A stretch of 64,000 bases of DNA from Couchioplanes caeruleus. GTDB taxonomy: Bacteria; Actinomycetota; Actinomycetes; Mycobacteriales; Micromonosporaceae. The notes under the pieces are model-generated. The model had not been told where the DNA came from. It was given only the letters and a program-made list of their open reading frames with translations, and searched no databases. Where the stretch lies: contig NZ_CP092183.1 in assembly GCF_023499255.1 (NCBI RefSeq), forward strand, positions 7,808,501 through 7,872,500. The letters run 5' to 3'. Below, piece by piece: positions 22,010 through 33,959 of the stretch. Both the position numbers and the translations under genes were made by a program. Positions within the stretch are counted from its first letter, which is position 1; each line of letters opens with the position of its first letter.

Positions 22010-23995
22010 TCACCAGGTGGTCGGTGGTGGCGGCGGGACGACCGGCGGGCGGTCGTTGCACGTGATCACATTCGGAAGGTACGGCGCCAGCCATCCACCG
22101 TCATTTCCACCGAGATCCGTCAGGGCGAGTTCCGAGCCGGCCGCGGTGAAGTGGAAGGAACCGCAGTTGTTCACCCCGACCGCGCCGACGTGGCGAGCGT
22201 CGACGTTCTCGAAGGACGCGGATCCGGCGGCGCGGGCGCTCACGACCGAGGTTCCCGTACCGTCGATCCTGATGTCCTTGAAGGACACCCCGGTGATCGA
22301 GTACTGGTCCTTCACGGGCCAGTCGCTGACCAGCATGATCGCGTTGTACGTGCTGTCCAGGTAGTGGTCGCCGGTGACCCGGATGTCGGCGTCGATGCTG
22401 CGGTCGAGGGCGAAGAACCAGATCGCCCCGAGGCCGATGTTCCAGTTCAGCTCGTACGTGCCCGCCCGTACGACGGCATTGTTCGTGATCGAGAGCGTGC
22501 CGGTGAACGGCTCGGCGCCGAACCGCGAGCCGGCGTGGATGCCGCTGCCCTCGCGGACCGGGTCGGCGACCAGGTTGGCGGAGACGGTGTTGCCCTCGCC
22601 GCCGTAGATCGCGATGCCGTTGGCGAGCGTGGGGCTCTGCACGGTGTTGTGGTCGAACGTGTTGCGCGCGTCCGTGGTCTTCTCCGACCACATGGCCAGG
22701 CCGTCGTCGCCGGTGTTGCGGATGACGTTGTCCCGCACGACCGAGTTCGTGACACCGGTGTGGAAGTTGAGCCCGTCGGCGATCTGGTCGACGATCACGT
22801 TCCCGGTGACCCGCAGGTTCGTCATCGGCCCGTCGAACCACATGCCGACCTTGGTGTGCCGGATGTGCAGCCCCTCGATGGTCGAGTCGCTGAGCGCCCC
22901 GCCGATGCCGTTGACCTGGTCGGTGTCGATGCGCTCACGGACGTCGCCCTCGATCGCGAAGCCGCGCAGGTGCACGTTGCGGCTGCCGCCCTCTGCCGCC
23001 GGCCTGCCGTAGAAGCCGACGCCGGTGTGGACCGAGCCGTCGGGAGCGGGTTCGCCGAGCGCGACCTCGCGGCCCTTGATCGTCGTGTACCAGCTGCCGG
23101 CGCCGACGATCGTCACGTCGTCGACGATGATGTGCCGGTTGACCTGGTACGTGCCCGGCGGCAGGTAGACCTTGAGCCGGGCCTTGCGCGCGAACGCGAT
23201 CGCCCGGTCGATGGCCGCCGCGGAGTCCCGGCGGCCGGTGGGGTCGGCGCCGAAAAGCAGCACGTTCGCGGCCACGGCCTCGACGTGCGGGGCACCGACG
23301 AGCTCCGAGTCGAGCAGGTCGACGACCGTCCAGGGCGCGGCGGCGGAGGCGGTCAGCCGCACCCGGTCGCCGGCCCGGTACGTGCGCCCGAGCAGGAGCC
23401 GCTGCTCGTCGTAGAAGTGCATGGGCCGGAACGGCTTCGCGATCACCGGCGTGGGGGTCGTCGCCGACGGGACGCAGCCGCACTCGGTGATCCACCAGTC
23501 CGGGTGGAGCAGGTCCGCGCCGGGGTCGTTCGTGAACGGGTACTGGTTGTAGAGGTACGCGTACTGCGAGGTGAGCGTCATCGTGCGGCGGCCGTGACCG
23601 TTGACGGTGACGGCCAGCGGCGCGGTGATGCCGCCACCTCCCGGAGCGTCCGGCAGCGCGTACCGGACGGTGATCGCGTTGGCCGCCGCGGGCAGCGTGA
23701 ACTCGACGTACTGGCCCGGGGTGAGCCGGACGGCCCGCCGCCCGGACGCCTCGGCGGGCAGGGTGTAGGCGGTGCGGTCCGGGCCGATGACCTGGCCGGT
23801 GAAGCGGGCGCTCTCTGCCTCCTGCTCGAGGAGGCCGACGCGCGCGCCGCGGCCGCTGGTGAGGGCGGGGTCGAGGCTCGCGCGGGTGACGGGGACGGTG
23901 GGCGCGGCCTGGGCGGGGCCGCCGGGGATCAAGACGGGTGACAGCCCGGTCAGGGCCGCCACCGCGACGGCGGCCCACCTCGTGCTCAGAGACAT
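22010..23995 (-). CDS. Secreted GH87-type alpha-1,3-glucanase (mycodextranase-like)
   Basis: 661 residues. Signal peptide 1-30. An N-terminal beta-sandwich, CBM-like domain follows (about 50-225), then a pectate-lyase-like right-handed beta-helix. Asp407 (I-A-D-G-L-N-F), Asp430 and Asp431 (N-T-G-D-D-G-L-A-M-W) have the 23/24-residue spacing of the catalytic aspartates I recall for GH87 Agl-FH1 (1067, 1090, 1091). It should hydrolyse alpha-1,3-glucan of fungal walls or dental-type glucans outside the cell. The C-terminus is a Pro tract ending T-T-W. No strong ribosome site before the ATG. Confidence 0.85.
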   Translation of the reverse strand: MSLSTRWAAVAVAALTGLSPVLIPGGPAQAAPTVPVTRASLDPALTSGRGARVGLLEQEAESARFTGQVIGPDRTAYTLPAEASGRRAVRLTPGQYVEFTLPAAANAITVRYALPDAPGGGGITAPLAVTVNGHGRRTMTLTSQYAYLYNQYPFTNDPGADLLHPDWWITECGCVPSATTPTPVIAKPFRPMHFYDEQRLLLGRTYRAGDRVRLTASAAAPWTVVDLLDSELVGAPHVEAVAANVLLFGADPTGRRDSAAAIDRAIAFARKARLKVYLPPGTYQVNRHIIVDDVTIVGAGSWYTTIKGREVALGEPAPDGSVHTGVGFYGRPAAEGGSRNVHLRGFAIEGDVRERIDTDQVNGIGGALSDSTIEGLHIRHTKVGMWFDGPMTNLRVTGNVIVDQIADGLNFHTGVTNSVVRDNVIRNTGDDGLAMWSEKTTDARNTFDHNTVQSPTLANGIAIYGGEGNTVSANLVADPVREGSGIHAGSRFGAEPFTGTLSITNNAVVRAGTYELNWNIGLGAIWFFALDRSIDADIRVTGDHYLDSTYNAIMLVSDWPVKDQYSITGVSFKDIRIDGTGTSVVSARAAGSASFENVDARHVGAVGVNNCGSFHFTAAGSELALTDLGGNDGGWLAPYLPNVITCNDRPPVVPPPPPTTW

Positions 23996-24069
23996 GCCGT
24001 GACTCTAGGTTCACTGTGATGAAACCCACAAGGCATAGTCGTGTAATTTCGTTGTCCTGTTGTCTTCTT

Positions 24070-25038
24070 TCAGAGCACGACGACGAGCTTTCCGGCGGCG
24101 CGGTTGGCCTCCATGTCGGCGTGCGCCTGCGCGATCTCGTCCAGCCGGTACGTCCGGTCCAGCGGCACGACCGCCTCACCCTTGGCCACCGAGTCGAGGA
24201 ACTCCTGCAGCACCTCGGCCGGCAGGTCGTCCGCGTCGCCGCCGTACGCGGTCAGCCGTACCCCGCGCGGCAGGTAGCCGATGGGGTAGAAGTCCTTCAC
24301 GATCCACTCGTTGGACAGGATCCCGGAGAAGCAGACGACCCCGTGCCGGCGTACGGCGCGCAGCGTGTCGGGCAGAGCCGGGACGCCGACGAGCTCCAGG
24401 GCGTTGTCCACACCGTCCGGGACGATGGCGCGCACCTTGCCGGCCACTTCGCCGTCGTCGATGAGCACGTGGTCGACGCCGATGCGCTCCAACGCCGGCG
24501 CCTTGGCCGGATTGCGGGTGGTCGAGAGGACCGTGATGCCCTGCCGCTTGGCGAGCACGGCCGCGGTCATGCCCACCGATGACGTGCCGCCGCGAATCAG
24601 CAGGGTCTGTCCCGGCTGCACGCCCAGGCCGTCGGCCAGCGACCCGTACGCGGTCTGCAACGTCTCGGGCACCGCCCCCAGCACCGCCCAGTCGAGGTCG
24701 CTGCGGAACGGGATCACCTGCCGGGCGGGTACGCACGTGAACTGCGCGTACCCGCCGTCGAAGGTGCGGCCCATCCCGCCCATCATCGCCATCACCTGCT
24801 GCCCGGGCTCGAACTCGCCGCCCGGCGCGGCGGCCACCACCCCGGTCGCCTCGATGCCCGGCACACGCGGGAACGTGACGCCCTCGGCGAGGCCGAGCCG
24901 GGTGTGCAGCTCGGACCGGTTGAGCCCGAAGGCCTTCACCCGGATCAGCACCTCGCCGGGGCGCGGGACGGGGACGGGCAGCGTCCGCACCCGCAGCGCC
25001 TCCGGCGGGCCCGGCTCGTCCAGCACGACAGCTTCCAT
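24070..25038 (-). CDS. Zinc-independent MDR family oxidoreductase (quinone reductase-like)
   Basis: 322 residues from the ATG at 25038; another in-frame ATG at 25053 adds five residues. GroES-like N-terminal half, then a Rossmann domain with L-L-I-R-G-G-T-S-S-V-G-M (about 145). The catalytic zinc cysteines of alcohol dehydrogenases are absent, as in NADPH:quinone or enoyl reductases. It follows the GH43 gene by 10-25 nt on the same strand, yet palindromes cover its start, suggesting separate control. Confidence 0.88.
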   Translation of the reverse strand: MEAVVLDEPGPPEALRVRTLPVPVPRPGEVLIRVKAFGLNRSELHTRLGLAEGVTFPRVPGIEATGVVAAAPGGEFEPGQQVMAMMGGMGRTFDGGYAQFTCVPARQVIPFRSDLDWAVLGAVPETLQTAYGSLADGLGVQPGQTLLIRGGTSSVGMTAAVLAKRQGITVLSTTRNPAKAPALERIGVDHVLIDDGEVAGKVRAIVPDGVDNALELVGVPALPDTLRAVRRHGVVCFSGILSNEWIVKDFYPIGYLPRGVRLTAYGGDADDLPAEVLQEFLDSVAKGEAVVPLDRTYRLDEIAQAHADMEANRAAGKLVVVL

Positions 25039-25058
25039 GAAAGTATCTTCCATGGAAG
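25032..25058. promoter_or_regulatory. Paired palindromes over the MDR start codon
   Basis: CTTCCATGGAAG (25047-25058) is a perfect 12-bp palindrome; CTTCCATGAAAG (25032-25043) repeats it 15 bp away with one change. Both contain a candidate ATG. Two dyads 1.5 helical turns apart at a gene start suggest a repressor site, possibly redox-linked (MarR, HxlR or TetR type); the regulator is not in the window. Confidence 0.5.
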
Positions 25059-25063
25059 CTAAT

Positions 25064-26122
25064 TTACTCGAAGAACTTCAGACTCCAACCGGTGTTCGTG
25101 GTGGCGCCCGGCACATTCGCCCGGCTGTACGTGATGTTCCCCCACCACGCGAACGTGCCGGTGTACCAGAAGCGGTTCTCCCACGAGTACGGCGTGCCCT
25201 TCGGGACCGCGTGGAACATCAGCGGGAACCGCGGGCCGGCCGGCGGGCTGGTGTCGATGTCCCCGTTGAGCAGCACGAACGTGTGGTGACCGGGGCCGTT
25301 GACGTACAGGGTCGGGTCCCAGCCGGGCATCATCGTCGCGCGGTTCGAGCCGAAGAGGCAGCCGTTGGACTTGTACCAGTCCCAGACGTACGTCGGGTCC
25401 CCGCCGGCACGCAGCCGCAGGTCGGCGAGGCAGTACTGATCACTCCAGCTGCCGTTGGCGGAGTACACGATGTGCAGCTGGCCGCCGGGATCCTTGATCG
25501 CCTCAGGCCCCTCGTTGATGAACGGGTTGCCGACGACCCGCTCCCAGCTCTCGCGCGGCTGCGAGATCACGAACCGGCCGCCCGTGGTGCTCGCCGGGCT
25601 GCTCATCCGGGCGATGTAGAGGTTCTGTTCGACGTTGGTGTCGCCGGCCCACCCCGACCAGACGAACCAGCGCTGGCCGTTGAAGACGAACATCGTGCCG
25701 TCCACGGCCCACTTGTCGTCCGGCAGGGCGAGCCGGGTCTCGCCGGAGTAGCCCGAGTCGGCGGTCGCGGAGCTGATCACGTACATGCGGTGCGCGGCGC
25801 CCCGGCCGGCCGAGAAGTAGATGTAGTAGCGGCCGCCGTCGAGGTGGATCTCCGGCGCCCAGACCTCGCCGAGGTTCCGCGTGTCCGACCACACCTGGCG
25901 GGCGGCGGCGGCGCCCAGGCCGTCCGGGGACGAGGCCTGCCGGACCGCGATACCACCGTTCATCGACTGGACGGAGACGTACGTGCCGCCGATGCGCAGC
26001 ACGCTGGGATCAGCGGCGCGGATGCTCTGCGCGGCGTCGGCCTGCGGAGCGGTGAAGAGAGCGGGGACGAGGGCGAGGGCCGCGGCGAGGCCGGCGACGC
26101 CCAGACGACGGGGAATCTTCAT
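25064..26122 (-). CDS. Secreted GH43-family glycoside hydrolase (arabinanase/xylosidase-like)
   Basis: 352 residues with signal peptide 1-30. Five-bladed propeller motifs of GH43 are visible: Asp38 in A-A-D-P-S, W-A-P-E-I-H at 88-93, Asp141 in A-V-D-G-T-M and Glu204 in I-N-E-G-P-E-A, giving the base, pKa modulator and acid. Probably attacks arabinose- or xylose-containing plant polysaccharide extracellularly. A good -35 and a LacI-type dyad lie upstream, which fits sugar-dependent repression. Confidence 0.87.
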   Translation of the reverse strand: MKIPRRLGVAGLAAALALVPALFTAPQADAAQSIRAADPSVLRIGGTYVSVQSMNGGIAVRQASSPDGLGAAAARQVWSDTRNLGEVWAPEIHLDGGRYYIYFSAGRGAAHRMYVISSATADSGYSGETRLALPDDKWAVDGTMFVFNGQRWFVWSGWAGDTNVEQNLYIARMSSPASTTGGRFVISQPRESWERVVGNPFINEGPEAIKDPGGQLHIVYSANGSWSDQYCLADLRLRAGGDPTYVWDWYKSNGCLFGSNRATMMPGWDPTLYVNGPGHHTFVLLNGDIDTSPPAGPRFPLMFHAVPKGTPYSWENRFWYTGTFAWWGNITYSRANVPGATTNTGWSLKFFE

Positions 26123-26270
26123 GGGTCACATCCACGGTCGGCCGCCCTTTCGACGCCGCCGGCGGGGACCGGAGGGGGATGGCGTCCGGACAGGACGGGC
26201 GGTGGGCGGAAGCGGGGGATGCAGCCCTGACCGGCGCACTTCGCATCCAGGCCGATCGGCCGGCCCGGCC

Positions 26271-26331
26271 GGAGAGCGCTCCCTGAGCATCCGGCCGGCG
26301 CCGATCGACTGTCAACATTTTCAACGATGTT
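26271..26331 (-). promoter_or_regulatory. Candidate promoter and LacI-type operator of the GH43 gene
   Basis: On the minus strand TTGACA (26310-26315) is followed after 18 nt by GATGCT as a weak -10. Overlapping downstream is AGGGAGCGCTCTCC (26271-26284), close to the CebR-type LacI consensus TGGGAGCGCTCCCA. Further upstream AACAT and ATGTT arms (26314-26331) form another dyad reaching into the end of the LLM gene. Confidence 0.45.
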
Positions 26332-27238
26332 CATCGATACGCCGCAGCCGTTCCCCGGCCACCAGCTCCCGGGTCGCCGGGGCCACCTCGGCGGCGAAGC
26401 GCTCGATCGTCGGCGCGTCGTCGGCCGCCAGGACGAAGGCGCTCACGCCGTACTCGAGAGCGAGTCCGGCGAGGTCCTCGGCCCACTGCTCGGCCGGCCC
26501 GTCGAGGAACGCCCGGCCCATGGGCGCGAAGCGGCCCCCGATGTTGAGCAGCCGGCGCACCGCCCGCGGATCCCGGCCCGCGGCCCCGGCCGCCTCGTCG
26601 ATGTGCCGGTTGATGCCGGCCAGATCCTCGGCGCCGCCCGGCAGGTAGCCGAGTGACGGCAACACCCCGTCGGCCGCCCGCCCGACCAGCGCCAGCATCC
26701 GCGGCTTGTACGCGCCCACCCAGATCTTGATGTCATGCGCCGGCGCCGGGCCGCGCTTCGCGCCCACCACCTGGTAATGCTCGCCGCGCACCTGAACCGG
26801 GCCGGGCCGGTCCACCGCCCAGACCTGCCGGATCACCTCGATGCCCTCCTCGAGCGCCGCCACCGACTCGCCGGGGGTCAGCCGGCGTCCGCCCATGGCC
26901 ACGATCGGATCCCAGAAGCCGCCCGCGCCGATGCCCAGCTCCACCCGGCCGCCGCTGAGCACGTCGAGGCTCGCCAGGCTGCGGGCCAGCGGGGCCGGCG
27001 GCCGCAACGGCAGGTTCAGCACGTTGCCGCTGAGATGGATCCGCTCGGTCCGGGCGGCCGCGTACGCCAGCAGCGTCCAGGTGTCGTGGAACCGCGGCTG
27101 GTACGGGTGGTCCTGGAACGTGGCCAGGTCCAGGCCGGCCCGGTCCGCCACGACAGCCAGCTCCACCGCCTGGTGTGCGGGCTGCGCCACGGGTGTGATG
27201 AAGGCGCCGAACAGCAGGTCGTACCCGTAGTCGGTCAT
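26321..27238 (-). CDS. LLM-class (F420/flavin-dependent) oxidoreductase
   Basis: 305 residues from the ATG at 27238 with GAGGGGGACG upstream. Luciferase-like TIM barrel with A-T-F-Q-D-H-P-Y near 45 and L-G-I-G-A-G-G-F-W-D near 110. In actinomycetes these are usually F420-dependent. Divergent from an FMN reductase gene (111-nt gap). Confidence 0.87.
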   Translation of the reverse strand: MTDYGYDLLFGAFITPVAQPAHQAVELAVVADRAGLDLATFQDHPYQPRFHDTWTLLAYAAARTERIHLSGNVLNLPLRPPAPLARSLASLDVLSGGRVELGIGAGGFWDPIVAMGGRRLTPGESVAALEEGIEVIRQVWAVDRPGPVQVRGEHYQVVGAKRGPAPAHDIKIWVGAYKPRMLALVGRAADGVLPSLGYLPGGAEDLAGINRHIDEAAGAAGRDPRAVRRLLNIGGRFAPMGRAFLDGPAEQWAEDLAGLALEYGVSAFVLAADDAPTIERFAAEVAPATRELVAGERLRRIDEHR

Positions 27239-27349
27239 CGTCGTCCCCCTCGCGGGTCGATGGTGACGGTGTCCCGGAACCGCCACCCCGACCGGGTCGT
27301 GTCGTGACTCACGCAGGATCGGCAGCACTCGGGGCAGTAGGTTCAGATC

Positions 27350-27919
27350 ATGCCCAATCTGCACGTCATCGTGGCCAGCACGCGTCCCGGCCGGGTCGGC
27401 CTCCCCGTCGCCACCTGGGTCGCCCGGGCCGCCACCGAGCACGGCGCCTTCGACGTCGAGCTGATCGACCTCGCCGACCACGCGCTCCCCCTCATGGACG
27501 AACCCAACCACCCCCGCCTGCGGCAGTACACCCACGACCACACGAAGCGCTGGAGCGCCACCATCGACCGCGCGGACGCCTACGTGATCGTCCACCCGGA
27601 GTACAACTACAGCTTCAACGCCGCCATCAAGAACGCCATCGACTACCTGCACCAGGAATGGGCGGACAAGCCCGTCGGCTTCGTCAGCTACGGCGGCATC
27701 TCCGGCGGCCTGCGCGCCACCCAGGCCCTGAAGCAGGTCGTCACGACGCTGCGCATGGTGCCGATCGTCGAGGCGGTGCCGATCCCGCTCGTCGGGCAAC
27801 ACCTCAACGACGACGGCGAGTTCGTACCCAGCGAACCGATCGCCGCCGGGGCCGCGCCGATGTTCAACGAGCTGTTCCGGATGCATCAGGCCCTGGCGCC
27901 GCTGCGGAAGCGGGACTGA
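27350..27919 (+). CDS. NADPH-dependent FMN reductase family flavoprotein
   Basis: 189 residues with a flavodoxin-like fold: phosphate loop A-S-T-R-P-G-R-V-G (9-17), the H-P-E-Y-N-Y-S motif at about 83 and S-Y-G-G-I-S-G-G near 122. Matches the SsuE/azoreductase-type NAD(P)H:FMN reductases. It could supply reduced flavin or act as a quinone or azo reductase; the divergent LLM gene is a plausible partner. Confidence 0.88.
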   Translation: MPNLHVIVASTRPGRVGLPVATWVARAATEHGAFDVELIDLADHALPLMDEPNHPRLRQYTHDHTKRWSATIDRADAYVIVHPEYNYSFNAAIKNAIDYLHQEWADKPVGFVSYGGISGGLRATQALKQVVTTLRMVPIVEAVPIPLVGQHLNDDGEFVPSEPIAAGAAPMFNELFRMHQALAPLRKRD

Positions 27920-27953
27920 CGGCTCTCGCGGGAGTTGTCACCGGCTTTGACAC

Positions 27954-27986
27954 GCGGCCGCGGCTGGCTCGCCGCGGCCGCTTCTT
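27954..27986. terminator. Bidirectional terminator
   Basis: An 11-bp perfect stem (GCGGCCGCGGC at 27954-27964, mirrored at 27971-27981, loop TGGCTC) then TTCTT, between the convergent ends of the FMN reductase and diguanylate cyclase genes. The rest of the gap to 28081 repeats CGCCGCGGC several times. Confidence 0.65.
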
Positions 27987-28081
27987 CGCGGTCTGGCTCG
28001 TCGCCGCGGCTCTTTCCTCCTCGCCGCGGCTGCTTTATCGCCGCCTTTTCCGGGTTCCCCGCGGCTTTGCCGTGTCGCTTC

Positions 28082-29485
28082 TCAGCTCAGGACGTACCGG
28101 CCGCGGCCCAGCCGTTTCGCCTCGTACATCGCGGCGTCGGCGATCCGCAGCAGGCCCTCGTCGGCCCGGGACATTCGGGTCGCCACGCCGATGCTCGCGC
28201 CGACCGTCAGATAGCGGCCCTCGAACGGCACCGGCCAGGCAACGTCGGAGATCAGCCGCTCGGCGAGGCGCGCCGCTTCCTCGGCGGTGACGCCGGGGCA
28301 GAGCAGCACGAACTCGTCGCCGCCGAGGCGGGCCACCAGGTCCTGCTCGCGTACCGCCTGCGACAGCCGACCGGCGACCGTACGCAGAACCGCGTCGCCG
28401 GCGGCGTGCCCGTACCGGTCGTTGATCTCCTTGAAGCCGTCGAGGTCCAGGTAGAGCACCGCGACGGGAGCGTCCGGCGCGGGCACCGCGCGGGCCAGCC
28501 GGTCACCCAGCACGGACCGGTTCGCCAGGCCGGTCAGCGGGTCGCACCGAGCCTGGTACGCGAGCTGCGCCTGCGCCCGTTCCTGCTCCCGGACCGCGGC
28601 GGCGAACCGTACGATCACCAGCATCGCGCACGCCGCCGAGGCCACGACCGCGGTGATCTTGTCGTCGGAGATCAGCGTCAGCAGCGGGGCGGTCATCAGC
28701 GCGACGGCCAGGAAAAAGATCCGGCCCGGGTGCAACGTGCCGGCCGCCACACCCGGATTCGTCAACTCGTTCCGGGCCGGATGCAGCCCCGCGGCGACGA
28801 CCAGCGCATTTCCGAGGATCATGGCCGCGCCGAGCCGCCCGTAGACATCCTCCGGCAGGAAGAGCGGCAGGACGTTCCAGCCCAGATCCATGGCGAGGAA
28901 CCACACCGCCCCGGCAAGCACCAGCCGCGTCGGGGCCGTACGCCGCCCCGGCGACAACGCGACCACCAGCGCCCCGCTGAGCAGCACCACGTCGGCGAAC
29001 GGGTACAGCAGCGGCACCGCCGACTGGGCGACGGTGAACCCCTCGGCGAGCGGCTTCATGATGAACTGCCAGCTCACCGCCCCCGCCGCGACGGTCAACG
29101 TGAGCGCATCGACAACGGCACCCCGCAACCGCCCCGGCGCCCGCCGCCGCGCCATCAAGGCGAGGGAAGAGGCCAGCAGCGGATACCCGCCGAGCCAGAA
29201 CGCATCCGCGAGCCCCACCGCCGGCGTGCCGCCGAAGACGTGCACCTCGAACAGCTCCCAGGCGTCGCCCGCGAACCAGAGGGTCACGCAGAGGGCGACC
29301 AGCACCCAGGGCAACCGCTCACCCCGCCGGTGCAGCTTGAAGGCCGCCCACCAGGCCAGCACACACAGCACGGTGTAGGCGACGACATGCAGGACCTCAC
29401 CGGCGGGCGAGAAGTAGAAGTACGTCTCCATCGCGGTGACAACGGCCATCACCAGCACAAACAGTCGTACGCCAGTCCGGGCCAC
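28082..29485 (-). CDS. Membrane diguanylate cyclase (GGDEF)
   Basis: About 467 residues from a GTG at 29485; the start is uncertain because the frame stays open further upstream into the lipoprotein gene, and an ATG at 29449 is another option. Eight or so membrane helices fill the first about 290 residues, then a GGDEF domain. The active-site G-G-D-E-F at 388-392 is intact and is preceded by R-E-Q-D, the RxxD inhibitory site with the usual five-residue spacing. It should make cyclic di-GMP in response to a membrane signal with product feedback. There is no EAL domain. It is 84 nt after the lipoprotein gene. Confidence 0.88.
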   Translation of the reverse strand: MARTGVRLFVLVMAVVTAMETYFYFSPAGEVLHVVAYTVLCVLAWWAAFKLHRRGERLPWVLVALCVTLWFAGDAWELFEVHVFGGTPAVGLADAFWLGGYPLLASSLALMARRRAPGRLRGAVVDALTLTVAAGAVSWQFIMKPLAEGFTVAQSAVPLLYPFADVVLLSGALVVALSPGRRTAPTRLVLAGAVWFLAMDLGWNVLPLFLPEDVYGRLGAAMILGNALVVAAGLHPARNELTNPGVAAGTLHPGRIFFLAVALMTAPLLTLISDDKITAVVASAACAMLVIVRFAAAVREQERAQAQLAYQARCDPLTGLANRSVLGDRLARAVPAPDAPVAVLYLDLDGFKEINDRYGHAAGDAVLRTVAGRLSQAVREQDLVARLGGDEFVLLCPGVTAEEAARLAERLISDVAWPVPFEGRYLTVGASIGVATRMSRADEGLLRIADAAMYEAKRLGRGRYVLS

Positions 29486-29568
29486 GCCGAGCCATCGACC
29501 GGCATGGGACCCGCTTGAGCTGATGTGGCGGGGATAACGGGCAGCCGCCGCCCGCAGCGGCGCCCTCG

Positions 29569-30690
29569 TCAGGGAGCGCGCCGGGCCAGCCACGCGCGGT
29601 CGGCGCCGATCAGCAGGAGCGCATCGTCGCTGCCCGCGACCGCGACCGGACCGGCCGGCACAGCGATCTCGGTCCACGAGCCGCCGTCCGGCGAACTCCA
29701 CACCCGGTCCGCGGAAGCGACCAGCTTGCCGGCCGCCACTGTCAACGACCGCACACCCGTCGGCGTAACCCGACCGAAGCCGCCCACTGCCGCATCCTCA
29801 CCGCCGGCGCGCGTCCCGCCGCCGCTCGGATCGCCGCCGCCGACGGCCACCCATTTGCCGTCGTCGCGTCGCCAAGCGGCGAAGGCATCGCCCCTCTGCC
29901 CCACCGCGATCAAGTTTCCGTGGAACATGGTGAGCCGCTGGAGCTCCACAGCCTCGACCGGCGAGCGCGCCCACCTCGTACCGTCAGCCGACTCCCAGAC
30001 CACGCCCCCGGCCACCTGCCCCGAAGCCGGCGCGGCGGCCCCGATCAGGAAATACCGGCTGTCGAGCACCGCGCCGTCGCGGGCCAGCGCCCCCTTCTCA
30101 CCCACCTCGTGCCGCACGAAGCGGGTGCCGTCCCGCGACAGCCAGGCCGCCGGTCCGCTGGTCCGGTTCCCGGCGATCAGGAACCCGCCGGGCCCGCCGA
30201 CGATCCGCCCGACGTCCACCGCCTCGTCGCCCCCGTACAGTTCGAACGGCGCCGGCACCTCGGCGAGCGCTCCGTCCGGGCGCTGGTACCAGGTGCTCGT
30301 GCGAGGGTTGCCGTGGGCGCCGCCGCTCTGCGCACCGATCACGGCGATCCGGCCGTTGGCGCACGCCACCGAGTACAGGACGTTCCGCGGCCCGTAGAAG
30401 CTCCCCGGATGCGGCATGATCGTCACGCTGCGCCACGTACGCCCGTCCGCACTGTCCCAGGCAGCCGGGCGAGGATCACCACCCGCCGGTTGCAGGGCGC
30501 CGACCACCCACCAGCGGCTCCCGCAGCGCACGGCGTCCCGCAGCACTTTCGGCACGGCAGCGGGCAGCGTCACCTCCACAAAGATCGTGGGGCCGGGCGC
30601 CGGAGGGGCGGCACCTGACCCCGTGCAGCCGGACGCGGCAAGCATGGCGAGCGCCAGCACGAAGCACGCCGTACCCAGCCGCCCGCGCAC
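29569..30690 (-). CDS. Putative lipoprotein with propeller-like repeats
   Basis: 373 residues, GTG start, with signal peptide and lipobox L-A-A-S-G-C (Cys22). The body repeats W-x-S-x-D-G-x-x-W blocks (W-D-S-A-D-G-R-T-W, W-L-S-R-D-G-T-R-F, W-E-S-A-D-G-T-R-W, W-S-S-P-D-G-G-S-W), a sialidase-like or BNR-type propeller signature. The function is unknown. It starts 1 nt after the ileS stop, so it is expressed in the ileS operon. Confidence 0.78.
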   Translation of the reverse strand: MRGRLGTACFVLALAMLAASGCTGSGAAPPAPGPTIFVEVTLPAAVPKVLRDAVRCGSRWWVVGALQPAGGDPRPAAWDSADGRTWRSVTIMPHPGSFYGPRNVLYSVACANGRIAVIGAQSGGAHGNPRTSTWYQRPDGALAEVPAPFELYGGDEAVDVGRIVGGPGGFLIAGNRTSGPAAWLSRDGTRFVRHEVGEKGALARDGAVLDSRYFLIGAAAPASGQVAGGVVWESADGTRWARSPVEAVELQRLTMFHGNLIAVGQRGDAFAAWRRDDGKWVAVGGGDPSGGGTRAGGEDAAVGGFGRVTPTGVRSLTVAAGKLVASADRVWSSPDGGSWTEIAVPAGPVAVAGSDDALLLIGADRAWLARRAP

Positions 30691-30691
30691 G

Positions 30692-33814
<3,123 letters not shown>

Positions 33815-33816
33815 CG

Positions 33817-33849
33817 GCCTTCCTCCGTCGAGTCTCGCCACCGGAAGGC
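33817..33849 (-). promoter_or_regulatory. Possible Shine-Dalgarno sequestering hairpin of ileS
   Basis: GCCTTCC and GGAAGGC (33817-33823 and 33843-33849) pair over the ileS ribosome site with a 19-nt loop. This could be the expression platform of the upstream T-box, acting on translation. Confidence 0.45.
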
Positions 33850-33959
33850 TGCATCGCCCCCGCCGGCACTGTCACCGCCGGAAATCGCATCGCTGCTTCC
33901 GCCGGCTCACCTGCCGGCAGACACGGTCGCCTCCGCCGGCTTCACACCGTCGGAGGGAC

